Shown here: piece after piece, positions 1 to 4,587 of the stretch | How the letters are laid out: each line of letters starts with the position of its first letter | Numbering within the stretch: the stretch's first letter is position 1 | Origin: Natrialbaceae archaeon Tc-Br11_E2g1 | GTDB taxonomy: Archaea; Halobacteriota; Halobacteria; Halobacteriales; Natrialbaceae | DNA: 6,047 bases | Assembly: GCA_001564255.1 (NCBI GenBank) | Contig: LKNC01000177.1 | Span: forward strand, 1 to 6,047 | Direction: 5' to 3' | Notes under the pieces: generated by a model | What the model was told of the DNA's origin: nothing | Seen by the model: only the letters and a program-made list of their open reading frames with translations | Databases searched by the model: none | Made by a program: the position numbers and the translations under genes

Positions 1-1144
1 GATGCTCTCGGAATACGTCCCCCCCTACGACGCCACCGTCGTCTCCCGGCTGACCGAGGCCGGCGCGACGATCGTCGGGAAGACGAACATGGACGAGTTC
101 GGCATGGGGACGACCACCGAGACCTCCGCCTTTGGCGCGACGGACAACCCGGCCGCGCCGGGACACGTCCCCGGTGGCTCTTCCGGTGGCTCCGCCGCCG
201 CCGTCGCCGCCGGCGAGGCCGACCTCGCGCTCGGGTCGGACACCGGTGGCTCCGTGCGCTGTCCCGCGGCCTTCTGTGGCGTCGTCGGCATCAAACCCAC
301 CTACGGGCTGGTCTCCCGGTACGGGCTGGTCGCCTACGCCAACAGCCTAGAGCAGATCGGCCCCTTCGGGTCCACCGTCGAGGACGCCGCGACACTCCTC
401 GAGGTCGTCGCCGGCGAGGACGACCACGACGCGACCACCCGCGAGCCACCCGACGGGGAGGGCAACTACGCCGACGCCGCGGACGGCGACGTCGACGGGG
501 TACAGGTCGGCGTCCCCACGGAGTTACTCGAGGGCGCGGACGAGGGCGTCGTCGAGACCTTTTGGGACGCCATCGCCGACCTCGAGGCCCGAGGCGCGGA
601 GTACCACGAGGTCAGCCTGCCCTCGATCGAACACGCCGTCGAGGCCTACTACGTGATCGCGATGTCGGAAGCCTCCTCGAACCTGGCCCGCTTCGATGGC
701 GTTCGATACGGCCAGTCGGGTGGCTACGACGGCAACTGGAACGAGGTGTTCTCGAAAGCCCGCAAGGAGGGGTTCGGCGAGGAGGTCAAACGCCGGATCC
801 TCCTTGGCACCTACGCCCTCTCGGCCGGCTACCACGACAAATACTACAGGAAAGCCCAGGACGCCCGCGCGTGGGTCAAACAGGACTTCGATCGGGCACT
901 TTCCGAGGTCGACGTGCTGGCCTCACCGACGATGCCCGTCCCCCCCTTCGAACTCGGGGAGGGCCTCGAGGACCCGCTGAAGATGTACTTAGCCGACGCC
1001 AACACCGTCCCGGTCAACCTCGCCGACCTGCCGGCGATCTCGGTTCCGGCCGGCGAGACCGACGGCCTCCCCGTCGGCTGTCAGTTCGTCGGTCCCGCCT
1101 TCGGCGAACGGGAGATCGTCCGGGCGGCGAGTGCCCTGGAGTGA
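1..1144 (+). CDS. gatA: Aspartyl/glutamyl-tRNA(Asn/Gln) amidotransferase subunit A, 5'-truncated by window edge
   Basis: GatA is the glutaminase/amidase subunit of GatCAB. It releases ammonia from glutamine, which is used to amidate Asp-tRNA(Asn) or Glu-tRNA(Gln); in archaea GatCAB is generally assigned the Asp-tRNA(Asn) role, with GatDE acting on Glu-tRNA(Gln). About 380 residues are visible. The ATG at 2-4 is internal: family members carry a further N-terminal stretch of roughly 45 residues with the catalytic Lys, which lies outside the window. Seen here (numbered from that Met): VPPYDATVV at 6-14, GKTNMDEFGMG at 26-36, the amidase-signature GGSSGGS at 58-64 with the presumed cis-Ser at 60, and DTGGSVRCPA at 80-89 with the presumed nucleophile Ser84. 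The spacing of 24 residues between the two serines fits the amidase family. KPTYGLVSRYGLV follows, and the C-terminus is GPAFGEREIVRAASALE. The region around residues 135-165 is Asp/Glu-rich, as expected for a halophile. No frameshift is visible. It ends 125 bp before uspA, probably in a separate transcript. Confidence 0.97.
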   Translation, partial: MLSEYVPPYDATVVSRLTEAGATIVGKTNMDEFGMGTTTETSAFGATDNPAAPGHVPGGSSGGSAAAVAAGEADLALGSDTGGSVRCPAAFCGVVGIKPTYGLVSRYGLVAYANSLEQIGPFGSTVEDAATLLEVVAGEDDHDATTREPPDGEGNYADAADGDVDGVQVGVPTELLEGADEGVVETFWDAIADLEARGAEYHEVSLPSIEHAVEAYYVIAMSEASSNLARFDGVRYGQSGGYDGNWNEVFSKARKEGFGEEVKRRILLGTYALSAGYHDKYYRKAQDARAWVKQDFDRALSEVDVLASPTMPVPPFELGEGLEDPLKMYLADANTVPVNLADLPAISVPAGETDGLPVGCQFVGPAFGEREIVRAASALE

Positions 1145-1204
1145 TACGGTCCGGTGGAATCCGTTACCGGTGGTCGACCCGGATGGAACGGCGATCACCG
1201 GGAA

Positions 1205-1218
1205 ATCGTTGTAACGAT
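1205..1218. promoter_or_regulatory. Inverted repeat ATCGTT-GT-AACGAT upstream of uspA
   Basis: Perfect 6-bp arms (1205-1210 and 1213-1218) are separated by 2 bp. The repeat lies 51 bp before the uspA start and about 20 bp upstream of its weak TATA-like box, a position suited to an activator or regulator site. Assignment as an operator is inference; no regulator is known from this window. Confidence 0.3.
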
Positions 1219-1237
1219 CCGTGTGAGGACGGGACAC

Positions 1238-1269
1238 GTCTTTGACCGCGGCTGTCGTAGTCGGATCGT
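1238..1269 (+). promoter_or_regulatory. Weak leaderless-type promoter of the rightward uspA
   Basis: The T-rich box GTCTTTGACC (1238-1247) is centred about 28 bp before the ATG at 1270, the spacing expected for a leaderless archaeal promoter. The match to a TATA box is poor. No Shine-Dalgarno sequence precedes the ATG. Confidence 0.3.
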
Positions 1270-1707
1270 ATGTACGAGCGCATTCTCTTCCCGACCGACG
1301 GCCCGGAGACGACAGACCGCGTCCTCGCCCACGCCGTCGATCTCTCCGAGCGGTACAGCGCACAGCTACACGTCGTCTACGCCGTCGATCCGACCGTCTT
1401 CGCGAACGACGTCGAGACCGGCGTAATCGTCGAGGAGTTCGACTGGGCGGGCGAACGGATCGCCGATGAGGCTGCAACTCGAGCGCGTGACACCGGCCTC
1501 GAGGACGTCGAAGGCGCCGTCACCCACGGCCCCCCGTCTCGGGCGATCATCGGATACGCCGACGATCACGACGTCGACCTGATCGTGATAGGGACCCGCG
1601 GCCGGACGGGGCTCGGGCGCTTTCTGCTTGGCAGTGTCGCCGAACGTGTCGTCAGGCTCTCGCCGGTGCCAGTGTTGACCGTCCGTCGGTCCGAACGCGT
1701 TCGGTGA
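1270..1707 (+). CDS. Universal stress protein, UspA family (nucleotide-binding type)
   Basis: The product is 145 residues, the normal size of a single-domain Usp. It opens with MYERILFPTDG, the first beta strand of the Rossmann-like Usp fold, followed by an AVDLSERYSAQLHVV helix/strand. Near the end, DLIVIGTRGRTGLGRFLLGS (103-122) contains the ATP-binding pattern G-x2-G-x9-G-S (G108, G111, G121, S122), then SPVPVLTVR, the usual terminal strand. The motif places it in the ATP-binding subgroup. Usp proteins are cytoplasmic dimers linked to stress survival; the specific role cannot be read here. It faces a second Usp gene on the other strand, with one base between the two stop codons. Start chosen from the family N-terminus and the ATG, which has no upstream in-frame alternative that fits. 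Confidence 0.93.
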   Translation: MYERILFPTDGPETTDRVLAHAVDLSERYSAQLHVVYAVDPTVFANDVETGVIVEEFDWAGERIADEAATRARDTGLEDVEGAVTHGPPSRAIIGYADDHDVDLIVIGTRGRTGLGRFLLGSVAERVVRLSPVPVLTVRRSERVR

Positions 1708-1708
1708 G

Positions 1709-2155
1709 CTACCGAACGACCGTCACCGGGACCGCCGCCCGTCGGACGAGTTCGTTCGCGACGCTCCCGAGGAACGACTCGGCGCGATCGGACAGCCCGC
1801 GGTGACCGACGACGATCTCGTCGTACACATCGGGATCGGCGTACTCGACGATGCTCTCGACGGCCTCGCCGTAGAGCAACTCGGTTTCGACCTCGAGACC
1901 CCCCTCCTCGACTTCCCGTGTGGCCGCCTCGAGAACCCGCACTCCGCGTTCTTCGGCCCGTTCGACGTTCTCCCGGACCAGCCGGTGTTCGGCGTCCGAG
2001 AAGGACTCGATCGGGTCGGTGCCGCCCGATTCGATCCGTGGCGTGACGACGTGGACGACCGTCAGGTCGGCGTCGGCCGCCCGTGCGAGGTCGACCGCGT
2101 GCTCGAGTGCCCGATCACTGTCTTCCGAGCCGTCGGTTGCGACGAGAAAGCGCAT
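1709..2155 (-). CDS. Universal stress protein, UspA family (nucleotide-binding type), convergent with its neighbour
   Basis: The product is 148 residues, starting MRFLVATDGSEDSDRALEHA, the typical N-terminal strand and helix of Usp. VHVVTP follows at 34-39. The C-terminal half carries YDEIVVGHRG (111-120) and FLGSVANELVRRAAVPVTVV, giving G117-x2-G120-x9-G130-S131, the ATP-binding Usp pattern. The middle part (about 42-100) is strongly acidic and helical. It is clearly divergent in sequence from the rightward uspA at 1270, so the two are not a recent duplication. The ATG is preceded at six bases by GGTGA (minus strand), a partial Shine-Dalgarno sequence, and further up by a TATA-like TAATAC. 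That promoter abuts the hairpin-rich element described at about 2196-2575. Confidence 0.93.
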   Translation of the reverse strand: MRFLVATDGSEDSDRALEHAVDLARAADADLTVVHVVTPRIESGGTDPIESFSDAEHRLVRENVERAEERGVRVLEAATREVEEGGLEVETELLYGEAVESIVEYADPDVYDEIVVGHRGLSDRAESFLGSVANELVRRAAVPVTVVR

Positions 2156-2161
2156 ACTGGT

Positions 2162-2166
2162 TCACC
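2162..2166 (-). promoter_or_regulatory. Partial Shine-Dalgarno GGTGA for the leftward uspA
   Basis: On the minus strand, GGTGA sits six bases before the ATG (2155-2153) and matches part of the anti-Shine-Dalgarno complement AGGAGGTGAT. This supports the chosen start and a short-leader mRNA. Confidence 0.4.
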
Positions 2167-2180
2167 CGTTCGAACGTCGG

Positions 2181-2200
2181 GTCACCAGCGTATTAGTGAC
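2181..2200 (-). promoter_or_regulatory. Promoter region of the leftward uspA: TAATAC box inside a GTCAC/GTGAC inverted repeat
   Basis: On the minus strand, TAATAC (2195-2190) is the best TATA-like element, about 35 bp before the ATG, which predicts a leader of roughly ten bases. It lies between perfect 5-bp arms GTCAC (2181-2185) and GTGAC (2196-2200). The arms could be an operator overlapping the promoter. The outer arm coincides with the proposed tip of the neighbouring mobile element, so the symmetry may be accidental. Confidence 0.4.
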
Positions 2201-2205
2201 CTCCT

Positions 2206-2225
2206 CCTCGCCGTAAACGGCGAGG
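2206..2225 (-). repeat. Perfect 8-bp hairpin at one end of the candidate element
   Basis: Arms 2206-2213 and 2218-2225 pair perfectly around a TAAA loop (TTTA on the minus strand). It is followed on the minus strand by AGGAGGTCAC, which I take as the run to the element's right tip. It shares its core GCCGT-R-AACGGC with the hairpin at 2533-2550. Confidence 0.75.
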
Positions 2226-2228
2226 CTT

Positions 2229-2250
2229 CCCACGGCACCGCGCCGCTGGG
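2229..2250. repeat. Imperfect hairpin CCCACGGC / GCCG-C-TGGG
   Basis: The left arm at 2229-2236 pairs with 2242-2250, giving an 8-bp stem with one bulged C (2246) and an ACCGC loop. It stands only three bases from the end hairpin, so the two could stack in an RNA or in single-stranded DNA. Confidence 0.5.
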
Positions 2251-2273
2251 TTGGGATATTTGCTGGTTTACGA

Positions 2274-2312
2274 CCTGTCGGCATGACGGGCCGATGGCGG
2301 GGCCACACCGCC
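2274..2312. repeat. Two adjacent short hairpins
   Basis: CCTGTC (2274-2279) pairs with GACGGG (2285-2290), including one G-U pair, around GGCAT. GGCGG (2296-2300) pairs with CCGCC (2308-2312) around a 7-base loop. A third, CCCC-GGCA-GGGG, lies at 2324-2335. Each is short, but their succession is notable. Confidence 0.4.
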
Positions 2313-2333
2313 GTTACTCCTATCCCCGGCAGG

Positions 2334-2410
2334 GGGACTCGGAGTTATCTTGACCGAGACACCACAGCGGTTCGAGAGGGTGTCTCGAACGTTCTAGGCC
2401 TCGGAGTCCC
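2334..2410. ncRNA. Possible structured RNA: outer stem enclosing two mutually exclusive hairpins
   Basis: GGGACTC (2334-2340) can pair with GAGTCCC (2404-2410). Inside it, CGAGACACC (2355-2363) can pair with GGTGTCTCG (2379-2387) as a perfect 9-bp stem, or GTTCGAGA (2370-2377) can pair with TCTCGAAC (2383-2390) as a perfect 8-bp stem. The inner stems share 2383-2387, so only one can form at a time. The arrangement resembles a switch or a folded scaffold RNA. No known riboswitch consensus is recognised. A right-end guide-RNA (omega-RNA/sotRNA) remnant of a TnpB element is the alternative I prefer. Strand is not certain. Confidence 0.35.
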
Positions 2411-2459
2411 GATATTGTGCATTTGAATGGGCGGTGTGACCGCCTCGGGTGTACGTCAT
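2394..2459 (-). CDS. Possible leaderless 21-residue micro-ORF inside the element
   Basis: An ATG at 2459-2457 (minus strand) opens a 21-codon frame beginning MTYTRGGHTAHS and ending in TAG at 2396-2394. A good TATA box, ATATTTAAG (2485-2477, minus strand), lies about 23 bp before the ATG, the spacing of a leaderless gene. I suspect the promoter and first codons of a lost transposon gene (transposase or TnpB) joined to the element's other end by internal deletion. It may simply be noncoding. Confidence 0.25.
   Translation of the reverse strand: MTYTRGGHTAHSNAQYRDSEA
2430..2444. repeat. Hairpin GGCGGT-GTG-ACCGCC
   Basis: A perfect 6-bp stem (2430-2435 with 2439-2444) with a 3-base loop. It lies just downstream, on the minus strand, of the putative micro-ORF start and would be within any leftward transcript. 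Confidence 0.5.
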
Positions 2460-2476
2460 GCTACGATACCCTTTCA

Positions 2477-2485
2477 CTTAAATAT
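2477..2485 (-). promoter_or_regulatory. TATA box ATATTTAAG within the element
   Basis: This is the most AT-rich point of the region. On the minus strand it gives ATATTTAAG, a good haloarchaeal TATA box, predicting a transcript start near 2456-2460 at the ATG of the micro-ORF. Read on the plus strand it is CTTAAATAT and could drive a rightward RNA from about 2508 instead. Confidence 0.45.
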
Positions 2486-2532
2486 CCGTATTGCTGCTGA
2501 ACGTGGGTTGTGGAGGCGTTGTCGGATTCACG

Positions 2533-2550
2533 CCCGCCGTGAACGGCGGG
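2533..2550 (-). repeat. Perfect 7-bp hairpin at the other end of the candidate element
   Basis: Arms 2533-2539 and 2544-2550 pair perfectly around a TGAA loop. The stem and loop closely match the hairpin at 2206-2225. The flank on the right (ATTCTCTCCTCGAAGAAAGA) is taken as the outer part of the element's left end on the minus strand. Confidence 0.75.
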
Positions 2551-2575
2551 ATTCTCTCCTCGAAGAAAGATAGCT

Positions 2576-2808
2576 TCACCCGGTTCCCGAAAACCGCGAG
2601 AGGTCGCCGCGATCACACACAAACCGGCTCGGTCGACGCGACGCGGTCGTCGGATCGTCGGTGGCGGCCGTCGTCGTGTCCGTGGTAGCTGTAGACGCCC
2701 GACCCCGGAACGGCCCACTCCGAACACGTTCGGTCCACCACACCTGTCGGTGAGGGGACGTGGCCCTGGGACGACATCGTTAGGTGAACCCGGCCACAAG
2801 CGAACACG
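2576..2808. other. Intergenic stretch between the element and the DUF309 gene
   Basis: GC-rich sequence of about 230 bp. Apart from the uncertain leftward 54-residue ORF (2613-2777) and a weak hairpin CGGTT/AACCG (2581-2596), I see no gene, RNA gene or strong promoter. Confidence 0.5.
2613..2777 (-). CDS. Hypothetical small protein (54 residues), uncertain
   Basis: An ATG at 2777-2775 (minus strand) opens a 54-codon frame, MSSQGHVPSP to STEPVCV, with mostly G/C third positions and no overlap with another gene. It has two cysteines (18 and 53) and the phrase VYSYHGHDDGRHRR. The composition and the Cys context faintly recall small haloarchaeal zinc-finger proteins, but the paired C-x2-C knuckles are absent, so it could be a degenerate or truncated copy. 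No clear TATA box is seen upstream; its promoter would have to overlap that of the divergent DUF309 gene. It may equally be a chance ORF. Confidence 0.3.
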   Translation of the reverse strand: MSSQGHVPSPTGVVDRTCSEWAVPGSGVYSYHGHDDGRHRRSDDRVASTEPVCV

Positions 2809-3291
2809 ATGGACGACCACACCCACGACCCGACCGTCGACCCACCCCCCGGGAACCCGACGGGCTGGCTCGAGGCGGCGGGTCGATGGGAACACGGGAC
2901 GCTCCGGCGGGCGACGGTCCACGGTGTGCGCCTCTACAACTCGAATGCGTACCACGAGAGTCACGACTGTTTCGAAGACGAGTGGTACAACTACGGCCGT
3001 GGTACCCTCGAGAGCGCCTTCCTCCACGGGATGGTTCAGGTCGGTGCGGGCGCGTACAAACACTTCGACTTCGAGAACGACGACGGCATGCGGAGTCTCT
3101 TTACCACCGCACTCCAGTACTTCCGTGGCGTCCCGCGGGACTTCTACGGCGTCGACGTCCTGGAGGTCCGGACGACGGTCACGAACGCACTCGAGGATCC
3201 GACGGTCCTCCAGGGCTGGCAGATCCCCCTAGACGGGGGGTTCCCGACCGCCCGCGAGGTCGACCTCGCCTACGCCGAGGCCCTCGAGTGA
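2809..3291 (+). CDS. DUF309 family protein
   Basis: The product is 160 residues and matches the DUF309 pattern: a His-Glu-x(n)-Glu-x-Trp helix, [13 protein letters not shown] (48-60), then a second helix with [15 protein letters not shown] (71-85) and a third, FTTALQYF (98-105). In the family the first motif reads like HEvLEexW and the second like fLqGLIQlAaa. The biochemical role is unknown. The conserved His/Glu/Asp side chains could bind a metal or close an active site, but that is inference. No signal peptide or membrane segment is present, so it is probably cytoplasmic. The first 18 residues are a His/Asp/Pro-rich tail outside the domain. The ATG at 2809 is the only reasonable start; no strong TATA box is seen (CGTTAGGTG at about 2778 is the nearest). 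The stop is 55 bp before the DUF418 gene on the same strand. Confidence 0.85.
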   Translation: MDDHTHDPTVDPPPGNPTGWLEAAGRWEHGTLRRATVHGVRLYNSNAYHESHDCFEDEWYNYGRGTLESAFLHGMVQVGAGAYKHFDFENDDGMRSLFTTALQYFRGVPRDFYGVDVLEVRTTVTNALEDPTVLQGWQIPLDGGFPTAREVDLAYAEALE

Positions 3292-3313
3292 CGCAACCGG
3301 GGGCAGTCCCGCA

Positions 3314-3346
3314 AGCTTTTATTCCCACTCCCGACTCCCAACTCAC
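3314..3346 (+). promoter_or_regulatory. Leaderless promoter of the DUF418 gene
   Basis: AGCTTTTATTC (3314-3324) is a strong TATA box centred about 27 bp before the GTG at 3347. Transcription should begin at or next to the start codon. There is no Shine-Dalgarno sequence. This box is the main argument for the GTG start and shows that DUF418 need not depend on the DUF309 transcript. Confidence 0.65.
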
Positions 3347-4531
3347 GTGAGCCCGGACGACGGCCCGACGACGCCATCCGACCGCATCGCCAGTCTCGAC
3401 GTGCTCCGTGGGGTGGCGATCCTCGGTATCTTGCTCATCAACGTCCAGGCGTTCTCGATGCCCTCGATCGCGCGGACGAACCCGTCCCAGTACGGTGACT
3501 TCGAGGGGGTCAACTTCGCCGTCTGGCTCCTGAGTCACCTCTTCGTCGAACAGAAGTTCATCACGATCTTCTCCCTGCTCTTCGGTGCCGGCGTCCTCCT
3601 CTTTACCCAGCGGAAAGGTGGGGCAGAACGTTCGACGCTTGCCCTACACTACCGGCGGACGTTCTGGTTGCTCGTCATCGGGCTGGTTCACGCCTACCTC
3701 CTCTGGGACGGCGACATCTTGGTGATCTACGCGCTCTGTGGGGCCGTGATCGTCGCCACGCGTCACTTCCCGCCCTCCCACCTCGCCGTCGTCGGCGTCG
3801 GGATGATGGCGTTTCCCTTCGCCGTCCGGATGGCGACTGTCATGCAACTCGAGTCGGGGGCTGCTATCGACTTCTGGACCGCCTCCGAGGAGACGATCCG
3901 GACCGAACTCGAGATCTACCGTGGGAGTTGGGCCGAACAGTTCGACGAGCGGGTCGCCTCGTCGTTCTCGGTGCACACCGAACAGTTCCTCGTGTATCAC
4001 TTCTGGCGGTACGGTGGAACCATGGTCCTGGGGATGGCGCTTTTCAAGTGGGGCGTCCTCTCGAACGATCGGTCACTCGGGGAGTACTACCGCATCCTGG
4101 TCGGTGGCTTCGTCGGCGGCCTGGCGCTTTCGGGCGCGGGCGTCGTCTACCTCGTGGGGAACGACTGGAGTGCCACCGCAGGGGTCGTCTGGCCGCAGTT
4201 TAACTACTGGGGGAGTGTCCTGCTCGCACTCGCCTACGTCGCCGCCGTGATGATCTACTGTCAGCGCCGGCCCGGCGCGCTCGTTAGCCGTGGGCTCGCC
4301 GCCGTCGGCCGGACAGCCCTCAGCAACTACCTCTTCCAGACGCTGGTCGCGACGACGGTCTTCTATGGCTACGGGCTCGGACTGTTCGGACACGTAAGCA
4401 GGGTCGAACAGCTCGGAATCGTTCTCGCGATCTGGACCGTCCAGGTCGTGTTGTCGGTCCTGTGGCTGCGCCGGTACCGCTATGGCCCCGTCGAGTGGGC
4501 CTGGCGGAAGCTAACCTACCGAACCCTCTGA
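3347..4531 (+). CDS. DUF418 family (YeiB-like) multispanning membrane protein
   Basis: The product is 394 residues with a GTG start, about the family's usual size. The N-terminus has the DUF418/YeiB signature RIASLDVLRGVAILGILLIN (13-32), followed by KFITIFSLLFGAGVLLF (70-86), GLVHAYLLWDGDILVIYALC (112-131), GRTALSNYLFQT (321-332) and the C-terminal GPVEWAWRKLTY (380-391). About ten hydrophobic segments are visible, roughly at 16-36, 56-86 (two), 104-138 (two), 146-165, 221-239, 249-271, 286-304, 326-345 and 355-374, with one long polar loop at about 170-215. The first motif is shared with the acyltransferase-3/heparan-alpha-glucosaminide N-acetyltransferase-like membrane proteins. The family is annotated as putative transport or membrane acyl transfer, with no proven reaction. 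It starts from its own TATA box and lies 56 bp before the hydrolase gene. Confidence 0.9.
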   Translation: MSPDDGPTTPSDRIASLDVLRGVAILGILLINVQAFSMPSIARTNPSQYGDFEGVNFAVWLLSHLFVEQKFITIFSLLFGAGVLLFTQRKGGAERSTLALHYRRTFWLLVIGLVHAYLLWDGDILVIYALCGAVIVATRHFPPSHLAVVGVGMMAFPFAVRMATVMQLESGAAIDFWTASEETIRTELEIYRGSWAEQFDERVASSFSVHTEQFLVYHFWRYGGTMVLGMALFKWGVLSNDRSLGEYYRILVGGFVGGLALSGAGVVYLVGNDWSATAGVVWPQFNYWGSVLLALAYVAAVMIYCQRRPGALVSRGLAAVGRTALSNYLFQTLVATTVFYGYGLGLFGHVSRVEQLGIVLAIWTVQVVLSVLWLRRYRYGPVEWAWRKLTYRTL

Positions 4532-4587
4532 TCGGTTCGAAGCGGGAGACCGAACGGCATTTGTCACTCGCGCGGCTATATCGACCA

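Larger units (their letters stand above)
2196..2575 (-). mobile_element. Candidate non-autonomous palindrome-ended element (IS200/IS605-IS1341-like MITE/PATE)
   Basis: This stretch is more AT-rich than its surroundings and has no convincing large gene. It is bounded by two related palindromes: CCTCGCCG-TAAA-CGGCGAGG (2206-2225) and CCCGCCG-TGAA-CGGCGGG (2533-2550). Read on the minus strand, both follow a similar GRGAA-type lead-in. Between them are a TATA box, a very short ORF and further hairpins. Subterminal hairpins and no terminal inverted repeats are the hallmark of IS200/IS605-type ends, and non-autonomous derivatives called PATEs are known in haloarchaea. Several stretches (GGGAAGCCTCGCCGTTTACG on the minus strand, GTGTACGTCATGCTACGATA on the plus strand) resemble, from memory only, sequences next to haloarchaeal tnpB genes. 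Minus-strand orientation is inferred: left end near 2550-2575, right end near 2196-2225. Exact tips are uncertain and no target duplication is expected for this family. Confidence 0.5.

Noticed and set aside
562..1245. Long plus-strand ORF overlapping gatA in another frame
   Set aside because: Arg/Pro/Gly-rich translation typical of a shifted frame of a GC-rich gene; gatA is unambiguous.
989..1477. Minus-strand ORF across the gatA end and uspA start
   Set aside because: Very Arg-rich composition and overlap with two well-supported genes.
1802..2353. Plus-strand ORF running through the leftward uspA into the element
   Set aside because: First part is the antisense of a clear Usp gene; the tail is only the element read through in one frame.
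2491..2688. Plus-strand ORF LLNVGCGGVVGF... from a TTG codon
   Set aside because: It spans the element hairpin and reads past its proposed end; no promoter at a suitable distance; probably a chance frame in repeated DNA.
2156..2808. CRISPR array or tRNA gene in the gene-poor block
   Set aside because: No regularly spaced direct repeats and no cloverleaf with T-arm/anticodon features; the repeats present are hairpins.
2461..3063. Minus-strand ORF opposite DUF309 and extending into the element
   Set aside because: Overlaps the clear DUF309 gene over its whole N-terminal part and has no recognisable motif.
4462..4587. Upstream in-frame ATG of the hydrolase gene
   Set aside because: Lies within the DUF418 coding region, and the extra 42 residues do not resemble the family N-terminus; ATG 4588 fits.
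4532..4587. Inverted repeat GTTCG/CGAAC after DUF418 as a terminator
   Set aside because: Arms are only 5 bp with an 11-base loop and no T-run follows.
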